From Meandrina meandrites (lineage: Eukaryota; Cnidaria; Anthozoa; Scleractinia; Meandrinidae), in assembly GCA_963693305.1 (NCBI GenBank), contig OY855915.1, positions 18,989,222 through 19,053,221 of the forward strand: 64,000 bases of DNA, written 5' to 3'. Under the pieces are notes generated by a model that saw only the letters and a program-made list of their open reading frames with translations, ran no database searches and was not told where the DNA came from. The position numbers and the translations under genes are program-made. Shown piece by piece: positions 36,201-47,521 of the stretch. The number at the start of each line of letters is the position of its first letter. Position 1 is the first letter of the stretch.

Positions 36201-39200
36201 TAGTCGAAAATTAAAATCTGGATTAAGCAGGTTGTTCGACAGCTAACGTTGCGATTGTTCTTTGCATGCGTGGCGAATGTGAAGTGAATTCAATGAGGTT
36301 TAAGTGCGTACGGTGAAAACAAAAAAAAAACAATTTTATCAATTCATTCAGAAAGCTTTACTTCTAGACAGCAAGACGGAATATCAAATAGACACATTTT
36401 AAGAGCTAGTTAATCACTTACTTTATTGCGCTTCGGTTTGCAGTTGATTACTTAGAATATTACTCAGCGCATTTAAAGTTTTAGTGTTTTTGCTTCATGA
36501 AATAATTCTCTGAAATCTTTGAGCCCAAGGCCAATTAAGGGCTCAGCATTTGCTATTTTTGAAATAATTTGAATTCATTTTCTAAGGCGCTTATCAAACT
36601 GTTCTGTCAGACAATTCGCCCTTTTGATGTTTTTCATAAGGCATTGAATTATCACCAACGCCAAGTTTAAACAGCTGACTCGCAATTTTATGTTTGTGGC
36701 GTGTGCCATGATAAAAGACAAATGAGAAAGGTAAAGTGTTTTTAAACTTCTATCACAGCGTTTTAATCCGCAATAATTGTAGCTTGAGAAAAGGTCGGCT
36801 TTTATTCCTCTCTCTTAATTAAGCTATTGCCAGAAAACACCTGCATATGATATCTCTCAGTTTTGACTAAAAATCAAATGTAAATTGCTATCGACGCTTG
36901 AAAACAACCTTTACAAATAGACTCGCTAGTACTTTCTGAAATGAGCTATGCGTTTTCCGCTAAACTGCATTTATTTCCCAGGGTGTCCTCGGAATCAAGG
37001 ACCAAGTATAATTTTAAACACAGATTAATAAGTTTTTCTGGCTTCAAAAGATTATACTTGAAAAGGGAAAAAGTAGAGAAACGGAGCAAGTGCTTCGAAA
37101 ACTGCGTTCGGTTTAAATCTGATCGCATATTTTATTGCCCTATCGTAAAAGCTCTACAATTGTCTTATAGTTATCAAAAGCACAAACACTGTATTGGTAA
37201 AAAAATAAACACTTTTGATGCCGTGGTAGTCTAAACAGAGGCTGTTTTAAAACGGCTAACATCAGTTTAATGTCCACGAGTAAGTGAAAGAGATTCATAA
37301 CAAGGAAACGAGATTGTAGCAATTTTGCTAAAAGCTCGGGCAACACATCTAATAAAGTAACCAACATTCTCTTTGATTACTTCCTTTGGGCGTGTTTTTG
37401 TAATAAAATCAGGCGTTTCCCAAAGTGAATAGCCGATTTGAAGCGGCCATTAACTAAGCTCTGAAAAGTCGTTTTACAAAATTGGCCACTTGAAATTGAG
37501 TAGAAATTTAATGCAAATCATACACGGCAACACGAAATAAAGTGATATTTGTTAACTGGGAACTTAGAATTTTTTTTCCATCGCAATTGAAAAACATTTA
37601 ATTCTTTGGTCTGGTATTGTTACCTACCTTTTCTTGAAGAATATATTTTGACACATAAAATACTGCCCTCGAGCAAGTCAAGCAATTAGCTCAAGTTCGA
37701 CTCTGTTGTTTGGATTTCAGTTCAGTTCAAATGAAAGATCTATTAAACCATATTTTGTCATTACCATATTTCATGCAGTTGGAATACATAACTGCAGTTA
37801 GCGGGTTTACTTCGGCTGATGAATATCGTTTAAAACAAAAAATAAAACTTTTTATGCTGGGAATAGTGTTGAATTTAAGTATGAAGTAACGTTAAAAAGA
37901 GGCAGAACAAGAGGCTAAATACAACGAAGTATTCTTGTAATTGAGCAGTGAAACAGCTCGCGGCTGGGACATTTCTCACAGAATTGACAAGTACGTTTTT
38001 AATGAGGATCAATATGAAAGAAAGGGTGTCAACCATTTTTCTTTAAGAGCGCAGAAGACAAATTAGTAGACGAAAAGAGTATAATTAATAGACGAGCAAG
38101 CCCATAAACTTTTCCATTTTCTCGTAAATTTGAGAATTGTTTGTTGTGTTCTGATTAGAAACTTTTGCCAAAGGCCTTTCTTTCCTTATGGCAAAGTCGG
38201 TTTCCACACTTAAACTCACACGTTAAGTTTTGAACTTAAAATTCGTTGTTTCATTTGCGTCGGCTGCTCCGGAAAATATATTGTTCATTACTTCTTGAGT
38301 TTTTCCCATATTTCCTGCTTTTACAATATCGATTGTTTACGTATTCACGCTGAGATCATAGCCAAGTTAAATGAACAAATATCAATGCAGGCATATTGCT
38401 CGCCTTGTCGACTACAGGTCATAATTTAAAACGAGCTCGATCTGTTGTTTTTTTCACTTCCCAGGATAAGAAGGTTTGGTTCAACAAACCAAGTTAACGT
38501 ACTCATTAAAGACCAACTTGAGAGTTGCAACATTAGGCAAAATGTAAGTTGAAAGCTTTGTTTTTCTTCCTCTACTTCAGTTTTATCTCGTGTTTGCATG
38601 TTTTCGGCGCTATTCCATGGCATATTGGCATCACTCATGTATTGCTGCCCAAGGCCATGAGTTTTTGAACTCTAGTTAAAGCCGTTTTGGGCGAGAGGGT
38701 TCTCTCTGCAGCTCTTTAAGTTGCCTGATCAATTTCCTTTGCATTTCAATCTATAATTTTCGCATACGTTTTTGTATCATAAGTTATCCTATGCTATATA
38801 CATTAGTCTTCAAAGCTAACTGTGCAAAGAATGTACAGAGTGTACCAAAACACATCAGTCTATTTGTATTTCTTTGTATGACAACAATCATGCAATATTC
38901 CAAATGAATTCCATTGCTCGGTGGCAAATCTTCTGTTTCCAGACTAGTTCTAAAACTTACTTGTTTTAAGTTACACACGATGATGTCTCTTTATTTGGCC
39001 CACTGTATTTCGGCGGGACTTTGTTTTCCACACGAAATTATTTGTTGTTTCATAAAGTTTCTCGTCAGTTTTATTTCGCTCAATATACTTTATGTCTAAA
39101 CTAGATGGCGAGTTATTTACCGTCTAATAAGACACTCGTGATCTTCAACAGTTCCAATTTCACCAGTTTGGACATGAATTAAGGGAACCCTGGCCTGCAA

Positions 39201-39882
39201 GCTACGAATTACACTGTATGGGAATCTTATGAAAGAAAATCTGCGTTGAATGAGCGACATTTCCAAAATAATATGCATCTAGCTGTGTTGGAAAGCCTGC
39301 AAGTTCACACACTTTTTTAATAGTAGGTCAAAGACCGTATGACAGACAGATACATGTACATGGAAACTGAATTGAAAGCTCTTCTTAGCAGAAACTGTAG
39401 TAAATATACTTTATATTCAATAAGTAAAACCTTTTCCCCATATATTCTAAAGATTGTGCGAATGGTTCAGCAGACATGTACAGATTTTCTAAAGCTGTTC
39501 TGCGTCAGATTCTCATAGAAACACTGCATTTCGCCTCTTCGCTCCCTCGTCGAGGAATATTGTTTTCCAATGACCACTTTTTAGATTTAAGAATTTCAAA
39601 ATGATTTATCTTGTTTGTCCTCTTTCAGCGTTAGACAATTATAACAAGATATCTTTGTGTTTGTTAGAGTACTTTCAGTGCTTCTCAAACTTTTATTACG
39701 TAATAAAACTTCGTATCACTGCAACTCAGTGAAAAACACTGAATAACGAATCGAAAGCGTAATGATTTCGCAAGAATATCACAGAGTGGGAATAAAAATT
39801 TCGTGTTGTTCAAATTCGAGAACTTTCTTCTCGAAATGTCGACCATGTCCGCGGTTTTCGGCATAGCATTTGTTAGGTTATG

Positions 39883-39924
39883 TGACGTCATCCACTTACG
39901 GGCGCTGGCGCTATATTTCATTGG
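39883..39924 (-). promoter_or_regulatory. CRE plus CCAAT pair, minus orientation
   Basis: TGACGTCA at 39883-39890 is followed 29 bp later by ATTGG at 39920-39924, which is CCAAT-then-CRE order when read on one strand, as at 10.9 kb. It could mark a promoter or enhancer 1.7 kb upstream of the Dmrt coding exon. No transcript start can be assigned. Confidence 0.25.
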
Positions 39925-40613
39925 TCGATAATAAATCGGAAACCATTCGAACGCTTCTACGAAGATTCAGCAAAAACGGAACTCGTTCGCCCGACTAGTG
40001 ACGTTGTTTCGGAACAATGGCAATATTTATTTTATCACGGTTTGTTACGGCCTCACGTGCTTAAGGGGAGACTTCACAATTAATATTTTGTTGACCCATT
40101 TCACTTCTACTTTTTTAAAAAAAATAAAACCATAACTCTCCAACAAAATACATTTTTCAAACGTTCGCCAATTTAAGGTCATTCTGTCAGTAATGCCAAC
40201 TGGGTTCAATAAGGTGAAACTTCGTGTACAAGAATGAACGACAACAAGTATTGTCAAGCAGACGTTATATACGAATCAAGAAAATGATCAACTTTTCATG
40301 ATTAACCACTAAATTCGCAGAACTAAATAATTCTACAAGAAATTTATGTATTACAATGAGAAGAAACGAGCGTGATGCTCAACGAGTTTGCTAGCAGAAA
40401 AGGTCTCTGAAGAGTCCCTTGGCCGGGACGAAACACTGCGTCCGACTAGCCACGAAATATTTATTCACAAGTAACTGTCAACTTCCATTGAGATATTTAA
40501 AACCAAAAACAAAACAAAAAAAACAGTTCGATCGAACTAAGGATGATCTCAGAGTATAGGAATGTGCATGCTTAGACCTTAAATAAGTTCAACGGGAGAT
40601 TTATTGACTCAAT

Positions 40614-40659
40614 AAATCTTTCAAATTCCAAATTCCCAATTTTGGAATTTGAGAGATTT
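40614..40659. other. 19-bp-stem hairpin upstream of Dmrt
   Basis: The arm 40614-40632 pairs with 40641-40659 over 19 positions, one of them a G-U on the plus strand, around an 8-nt loop (TTCCCAAT). A second small hairpin, AGATTTATT-GACTC-AATAAATCT, overlaps it on the left. Possible RNA structure, small foldback or chance AT-rich palindrome. Confidence 0.4.
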
Positions 40660-41563
40660 AAATCGCGAGGAGGACGAAGATTCACGTGACTTTCCCGATT
40701 TAGCACTGATACATCTGATACATGCAAATTTGTGTAATGTATGCGCCCATTTGCGATTAACTGTCGCTTCACATACAGAGAATTTTTTCCCATCCTCTAA
40801 ATATAGCCAAGCTTGTCCCAAGCTTAAACGACAAAAGGTCTGTAAAAAAATGGATAGTGACGTTGAACTGTGTTTAGCCAAATCCAGTTATAAGAAAATA
40901 GTCACCAAATTGAGTAGAATACAAATGGAATATTTCAGTAACATGCCAAAAGAAGGCCGTAATAATGGACAAAATTGCCAAAGGAAGAGTAACAGTTTGC
41001 CATATTTGTAATTGACAAACTGATATGATGGATAGTTTTCAAAGTTAATCTCGTTTATTTGCCCACTTTTTATTTATAGCGCCCGAGACATATTTTTTTA
41101 TAATTAATGGAGCTGCATCACGGAATTTTGCGGATTTGTGGTCTAAACTATTCTGAAAGTAGTGGAATGCAACTTAACCCATGAAAAACATTATCCTTGA
41201 ACATTTAAAGAAGATATAAAATTACTTTGTGGAGACAAATCAATCCACGGCTATAAATAACAATTTCTGGATGATGCATGATGCATGATACACCTTAAAA
41301 AGTTTAGCCTTAATTTCTCAAGTTGCAATCTATTTCCATCCAAGCCAGTTTCCATCAACAGTTTCAGTGCTCTAATAAAGCAATTTCTAATTATATATTT
41401 TATATATTTTGGCTGCTCAAAAATCTATTAAAATCCATGGCAAAGATCCAAATGGTTTTGTGGTTTAGATCCAAAGAAGTAATTTCTTCGCTAGCATCAA
41501 GTTTCATAGCGAGTGTTTGGCAAACGTTACGTAATAAAATAGAATGAACTCATCTTTAGAGTC

Positions 41564-41604
41564 TCTTTAAGTTCTAAACCGTATTCCTTTGGTTGTCTTT
41601 TAGG
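41564..41604 (+). promoter_or_regulatory. 3' splice site immediately before the Dmrt start codon
   Basis: TTCTAAAC at about 41573, a branch-point-like site, is followed by a pyrimidine-rich tract and GTCTTTTAG|GATGAG. The acceptor leaves one base before the ATG at 41605. An in-frame TTG upstream belongs to the intron. This means the annotated coding exon is not the first exon of the transcript. Confidence 0.65.
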
Positions 41605-43540
41605 ATGAGTGAAATACTTCCGAGGGTACCCTCCCCGGGTAGCGCCTTGTACCATCGCATTCCGAAATGCGCGCGCTGCCGTAACCATGGCGCTCTCTCG
41701 TGGCTCAAAGGACACAAACACTACTGCAGATGGAGGGACTGTACCTGCTCTAAATGCCTCCTCATCGCTGAGCGCCAGCGAATTACGGCCGCTCGGGTGG
41801 CTCTCTTGCGGCAACAGAGAAAGAACTCAGAGATGACAAACAAAATGGGGCAAAAGGATGGTGACAAGGAGCAAGTTGGCAAGAGTTTTGGTGATGACGT
41901 TTATCAAAGACCTTCAATGGTGCTTAATACCATGACCTCGATACATGGAAGGAATGACAGTGATACCGATTATGAAGGTAGGCTCTTAGCGATTCACTAA
42001 TTAGTATAGATTAACATTTTGATATCTAGAACGGTTTTCAATCGAGTGCGCAAAATCAAAACCAAGGTTATTATCACTGTGGCCAATCACAAAGGATACA
42101 GACAATCCAGCAAACCAATCAACTCGGAGCAAAGACATGTAGCTGGCGCGAAGCGCGAGAAAATGGTTGTGAACGAGCCACGTTTGGTTTTGAAAGTGGC
42201 AGAAGTTTTTCTTAGCGCAGTAATGCAAAACCAAAACAAGTGTGAATTACTATCGACATTCAAGTGAAAACCGCTCTGAGTGATGGCAACAACAGTCAAT
42301 TTCTTTTCATTATAGCATAAGAAAAATTAAAAAAAAACATTTAATCGACGCCTCTTCCAACATCATTTTCAAGATTGAAAGTTGGTTAAATGTCAAAATT
42401 GTTAACGGAGTTGAGTTTTGAATATTCCAGTACGCCCGATATTATGCAAACATACCGATCATCAGTAAATATAACTTCGTGCGGATCGAGTCTAATTGCA
42501 CGTTAAGTGACGGCTTGAGTTCCTCAAATTTTGAATAATTTTGCTCTCGACGAATAAAATTAACGAAAACTGTTTTCTGTCTGGACCATTATCATTATCA
42601 TTACACATTTTGCTCCCTTTAATATATTTTTTCATGCTATAAGCATATTTTTGTTTAAATTGAACTTGCCTTGAGGGCTAATTTATCTTCCTTTTTTCTT
42701 TAACGTCCATTCACAGACGAAGGTATTGATCAGCAACTGTCTCCGACAGCATCCGAAGAAAACGCTGATTCTCTAAGTGAACACCCTTCCGAACCGGAAC
42801 CGACGATAATCGACGGTGTACGAATAAAGACCGAACCGGAGAAAACACCGGAAGACGAAGAAGAAGGCAGCAAAATGGTCACACCGAGCGAAAACGGAAC
42901 TCCGCTTCAGTCTCCGAAGAGGAAAATCAACGGCGAGATGCAACACGATGAAATCGACGTCCTCCGTCTTCATTCGAAGATGCCACGAACTTCGGAAAGC
43001 CCGAACGTGGGAAGGAAACTTCAACAGGACCCGCTCGTGTTGTTGATGCGAGCGTTCCCGAGTCAGTGCCGAAGCGTGCTCGAGTTAGTCCTTCAAGGTT
43101 GCGGAGGAAACGTGGTTCAAGCTATAGAGTGCTTGCTTCAAAATCAGGAAAAGAAACAATTTCCTTTACCCATGCCCGTGCCAGTGATTGGTAGCGTTGC
43201 GGGGGCACCAACTGCAATTCACCCAGCCCTGCACTTTCAAGGACCTCCGCTCTTTCGCAAACCGGAGCCTTTTTCGCATACGTTTCACAGGCCCCCTCTA
43301 AGTCCAAGCTGTCCCTACCCGCCACCGCCGCCATTACTCAAGCCCAAACCACAGGTCAGCGGTTATCCTTTCTCCATGGACGCCGTCTTGGCCTCACCAC
43401 CGAACAACGTTAGCAAAGGCTCAGCCTCTCCCAAAGGAGAAGAAAAGTCGGCAATGGTACATTTCTGCACCAAGTGCGGTCGAAAAGCAAATTGTGAGGA
43501 CAATTTTTGTGCCTTTTGTGGGCAAAAGCTCCACAAATAA
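41605..43540 (+). CDS. dmrt: Dmrt family transcription factor (DM + DMA + C-terminal zinc ribbon)
   Basis: Two coding exons, 41605-41977 and 42717-43540, give 398 aa. The junction is GAAG|GTAGGC to TTCACAG|ACGAAG, phase 1, rebuilding GAC. The DM domain (about 20-70) has all zinc ligands, C22, C25, H28, H37, C41, C46, C48 and C51, followed by the basic recognition helix [19 protein letters not shown] proteins bind the DNA minor groove and control sex and nervous-system development. A DMA motif at 229-266 ([20 protein letters not shown] onward) places it in the DMRT3/4/5 class. Residues about 280-345 are Pro-rich. The C-terminus holds a CxxC...CxxC zinc ribbon (C375, C378, C389, C392). An acidic segment with an IKTEPE sumoylation-like motif precedes the DMA region. 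The ATG follows directly on a 3' splice site (TCTTTTAG|G), implying an upstream noncoding exon. Confidence 0.93.
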
Positions 43541-43733
43541 CGCAATGTTTATATTACTATTTTCTTGTAAGGACATGTGTTAAAATTTATATCTTTAAGC
43601 ATTAGTTATTTCTTACATTAGTGAAAGTACCTTAACCGGGACAGAAACCCTTTAAGTCAAGTGATCAACACAAAATTTCTCCTTACGAAAGGAAAGCAAT
43701 GGAATTTAGCACTCAGGTTGGGTAAATGAAACT

Positions 43734-43739
43734 AATAAA
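43734..43739 (+). terminator. Dmrt polyadenylation signal
   Basis: AATAAA lies 194 bp after the Dmrt stop codon and is followed by a GT/T-rich stretch (TGTTTTGTTGATTTTT), the usual arrangement of an animal poly(A) site. It implies a short 3'UTR. Confidence 0.6.
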
Positions 43740-43745
43740 TGTTTT

Positions 43746-45227
43746 GTTGATTTTTAAACAAATTCTCCCAAATTTTACTAGGAGGAAAGTGGACACCTGT
43801 GGAGAGAATTTGAGTGTTGACATTGAAGCTTAAAGGTCTTTTTTATAACGATATGCAAATGTTCAGCTGATTTACTGCACTATTTAACGAAGGGGACTGA
43901 AATTTTGTCACGATTAAAATTGATAAGGGAATTTCCTCGGATTAAATCATATAAAATGAAATAGTTATAAACTCTAACAACCAGAATTTCAACTCTTTTC
44001 AAGTGAATTTCCATCGTCGAAGACGATGTAAAGATTCCTTTGTAAATAACAACGAGAAGAAAAGCTTAATTGTACGCCATGCTCACGTAGAAGTGATAAA
44101 AGATAGTTTTACATTGTTAGCTCATATTGACGCGGGTTGACAAAAAGGCCAAGCAACGTAACCCAAGATAGAGAAGACTCGTAGAGTTTTTGTTTGTTTG
44201 TTTGTTTGTTTATTTCTCAGTTATATTTATTATTGTCACAAATACAGTGTTAACAACCTCTGTCTCTGAGAGGCATAACCAACTTTTTTCTTACATCGGT
44301 TCAGTATGGTATTTTCTGCGCAGATGTATCTTAGATCAAGACAGAGAAATCATGTACGGATTAATCAACACAGGAGAATTTATAAAGATTGCTGTCTCGA
44401 TTCTTCAGATTATTTTGTTTAGTAAAGTATACGGAAGTGCTAATGAAAAGTCAATTTTCCGGTAATATTATATTCGACCATATTTTCGATCGGTTGTCGT
44501 TCTAAACCGTTAATAACATTTTTGCTTTTCAGTATATTTCGTGCATGTATTCGGGAAAATGAATCCTTTTTTTTCATAAAATAAAGAAGAAAAGGTTTAT
44601 GATTATCTTACAAGCGCTCACTGCCTTTCGAACAATCATCTTTCAAGGTATCAGACCACAAAACGTGAACGTACCGGGACTAAATATTAGCCCTACCGAA
44701 TATTTTAGAATAGGATATTAAAATCATATTTCAAATTTGTATTCAGCAGTCTGAGAGCGTGGACTGAAAACGTGAATTTAGAGTTTGGTTTACTCTAAAA
44801 GTTTTAGAGCTTGTAATACTTGTAGAATGTGACAAAAAATTAGGTTATTGTACTTACTTCGAGACATGCATACGTTTATTTACTTTTGGAAAATACGCAT
44901 GTAGTAATGTTGACCTAAATACCGTGTTTTATTTTCTGCAAGTTACAGAGTGCGACATTATATACATGAACTTATATACGTGTGTGAAAAATATGAAAAA
45001 ATGATATAGCCTCTTTCCAAAATTTAAATTATATACATTAGTCATGTTTGTAAAAGTTCTTTTTTACAAGAAGGCGAAAAATACAATAAAAATATGCTAA
45101 CTGCAAGATTCGAAAATAGTTTGTTGGTTTGCTAAATTTGATGTTCTCCTCGACTTGCCCTCCGTAGTGGGTTTACTCTACCGGTTGTTCAACGAATGAC
45201 AGCCCTTTAAAGCTTTTTAAACCTATA
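43746..45227. other. Intergenic stretch with (GTTT)n microsatellite
   Basis: A TTTG repeat occupies about 44187-44213. The 91-codon ORF beginning at 44190 is largely its extension and shows no domain. No gene can be supported. Confidence 0.5.
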
Positions 45228-45514
45228 ACCCTTAATATGCTAAATTTACTCCAAAAAACACGTTTCTTTTAACCGTTATATTGATTTTTTTTGGCGCTAC
45301 GGTGCTAAATTTCTCACCAATTTTGCACCAAAAACTGATCACGTTTTTTTCGATTAGCTCTGTCAGATTGTAGTCGATCGTCAAAATGGAGAGTCCTGTG
45401 GAAAGATCTATCCAACCGGTATTAGTTGCTGGCGTGCAAATTCGTGACGTCACAAGTGGTTGAATGGACATACCTCCAAATCCCGGAATAATCCGGACTT
45501 AGCATATTAAGGGT
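45228..45514. mobile_element. TA-flanked MITE with ACCCTTAATATGCTAA termini
   Basis: ACCCTTAATATGCTAA at 45228-45243 is repeated exactly in inverted orientation at 45499-45514. TA flanks both ends (45226-45227 and 45515-45516). At 287 bp with no transposase ORF, it is a non-autonomous element of the TA-inserting (Tc1/mariner-like) kind. It includes a GTGACGTCAC palindrome near its right end. Confidence 0.85.
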
Positions 45515-45917
45515 TAAAAACATTACCAATGATTACAATAGCGAGGATACGAATAAGTTTTTTTTTTTTTTTTTTAAATCGAACAGCGAATAACGCCCCA
45601 CGCGAATAAATTCCCAATTGGTCCCGATTGTTGCAACCTCATTTAACCAAACATGCACAATTTTAAAATTTTTTCTCGGCACTTGTTTGGAATTTCAGTG
45701 ACTAAAAAGGAGAGTCTGGGTCCCCTTAGTACCGTAAAGGTACGAGATCCGAAGGACCATAATCTCCGCGCCTTTTTCACTCCGCGACTAGGGCCCACCT
45801 TCATTTTAGGCCCCACCCTTTTGAGCACCTCTCGGAAGTATGGTTTTGCGTTGTTGAGTTTTATGACAAAATATACTGTGAAACATGGACGCCTAATCGA
45901 TCAAGACGAATCTTAAT

Positions 45918-46034
45918 CTACCACATCTACTACGTGAAAGTACTGCCTGCACAATAGCTTTCATTTGAATGGTCACACACTAGGGTTTTATCCACAGACT
46001 TAAAAGTTAGCCACCTTGTACAGCATAATGAATT
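45918..46034. repeat. Copy of the ~105-bp repeat, with a second partial copy at 46216-46262
   Basis: GTGAAAGTACTG, AATAGCTTTCATTTGAATGG, TCACACACTAGGGTTTTATC, ACTTAAAAGTTAGCCACC and TACAGCATAATGAAT follow in monomer order. A second partial copy (GAAATACTGCTCGATATAGC, TTTCATTATAATGCTAACAC) lies at 46216-46262. A SINE separates the two, so a small array was probably interrupted by insertion. Confidence 0.8.
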
Positions 46035-46073
46035 ATACGAAAGAGAATGTCATTTTCCCACTCTTAGTATTTT

Positions 46074-46187
46074 TCAACTTGAGCAGTTGAAAAGAAAAAC
46101 GGCGTGAACATAATCAGGTTTCAACGGGATTCAAACCTACGACCCTTGTGATCCTCGCGCAAATGTTTTTAGTAACCACCAGAGCGT
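46074..46187 (-). mobile_element. tRNA-derived SINE, minus strand
   Basis: Read on the minus strand, a box A-like TGGTGGTTACT (near 46183-46173) precedes a box B, GGTTTGAATCCC (46137-46126), at tRNA-like spacing. The anticodon stem is not preserved. A hairpin TTCAACT-TGAGC-AGTTGAA (about 46075-46093) lies on the 3' side. The structure fits a tRNA-derived SINE, not a working tRNA. Confidence 0.55.
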
Positions 46188-47404
46188 TTGCACCGAAGTC
46201 ACAAAAAAAGTTCGAGGAAATACTGCTCGATATAGCTTTCATTATAATGCTAACACTAATTGGGAAGCAACCGGGAAAGACTAAATTCCCAGTCAAAAAA
46301 GCCTTTGCTGGGAGCCGCGAGGTTATCCAGTACTCTGAGATTGAAGATACAGCTTACTTCTTCGACCCTACCTAAAAAGAATCCCAAGGAAATTCGCAAA
46401 TTGTGAAGCGTGGAGTATCGCTTCTGCTATTTTCACAGGGACGGTTGAGTTATTTCACTATTCGCTTGATGTAATTAAGTAAGCAACAAATGTCTGTTAC
46501 CCGTCAGGTTCACACGAAACTAAATTGACTCGTTCACGGTTGTTACACCTTCATATACCGTTTCCCCAAAAGGCTTCAAATATTAATCATCTTACATTTT
46601 TGCAATGCCTAAGATCCCTTCTGTTATATTGTTATTTAGCTTTGTTTTAAGAAATGAATTTATCTTTTAGGTATATACATAGCAACTGCGAAAGCCATGA
46701 AACTGTTGCATTCCGATTCTTACGCGTGTTTTTAGTTTGTGGATCTACAGGCGCGCTACTAGACAAGAAAAAGATGAAATGCGCGCTAATTGACATTTGT
46801 AACTGTAGCCATGAATGCATGGAAGCGTAAACCGTGCGTTGTAATTTATAGCGTGAAGCGTGAAATGAAACTGTGATTTAGCGTGTTAAAAAGCGTGAAC
46901 CGTGAACTTTAGTATTTTTAGCGACAACTAAATTCAAGGATTTGGTAGTTCCTGAGCTATGTTGTCAATTTATTTTATTTTGATGACCTCGAGTGAAATT
47001 TTTAGCTTCGTAATTAAGTAAAAGCAAAAAGTATAAAAGGCAAACTTTTCTTTAATGTGACATGATCTCAATTGCACATGAAGTGATGCGTTTGATTTCG
47101 CTAACAATGTGGGAAGTGAAACAACCTATCGGAAGCTTTGTTTGACATATCATCGTTGATGATGCATAAAGCTCTTCACTGGCGCAAAGGAGCAATTCAA
47201 AACAGTTTGTTCATGCATTATACAAGCCAGTCAGCTCACACGCCTCCGTGATTTGACTTGACTAAGAAACTTAACTAAACGTCTCTGATGGAAACTTTGT
47301 CGGAAGTAATCGAAGAGATTTTAAACCGTCGTTACAGTATTGTACTTCATCGCCGTGTTGCTATTCAAAGTAATTTCTAGTAGCATCGTTGCACACGTCT
47401 TAAA
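46188..47404. other. Intergenic region upstream of the PA14 gene
   Basis: Contains the partial satellite copy noted above and, at about 46845-46915, a loose simple repeat of GCGTGAA-like units (GCGTGAAGCGTGAAATGAAA). The last ~120 bp before 47522 are CpG-richer and probably contain the promoter/5'UTR of the PA14 gene. No other gene is seen. Confidence 0.5.
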
Positions 47405-47434
47405 ATGGCGTCCAGTGGAATGAAGTGCGTTTAG
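47405..47434 (+). other. Short upstream ORF in the PA14-gene leader
   Basis: ATG at 47405 in AAAATGGCG context opens a nine-codon frame ending in TAG (47432-47434), 87 bp before the main ATG at 47522. If it is inside the mRNA it could dampen translation of the main frame. AAAATGGCG also resembles a YY1-type core-promoter motif, in which case transcription may start here and the uORF would be meaningless. Confidence 0.35.
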
Positions 47435-47521
47435 GAGCGGACGTTTAGCTACAGAACCGAGGCGAGCAGACTGGCGTGGAACTGTTTACGTCCTGTACGG
47501 AGAAAACTGCGATATTTTGCG

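Larger units (their letters stand above)
30233..41603. other. Gene desert upstream of the Dmrt coding exons
   Basis: No supportable coding gene on either strand. A CpG-richer patch lies at about 31380-32000 and contains a domainless 133-codon ORF. GCCAAGCGAGCG at about 32544-32555 is the same 12-mer as in the 19-kb module. A strong donor-like GATTTAG|GTAAGTTT lies at 32799/32800. The final stretch before 41604 ends in a branch-point-like TTCTAAAC and a pyrimidine-rich tract, so this DNA is probably at least partly the 5' intron of the Dmrt gene. Confidence 0.45.

Noticed and set aside
40649..41011. 120-codon plus-strand ORF as an upstream Dmrt coding exon
   Set aside because: No domain, no suitable donor at its end, and the Dmrt exon starts with its own ATG right after the acceptor.
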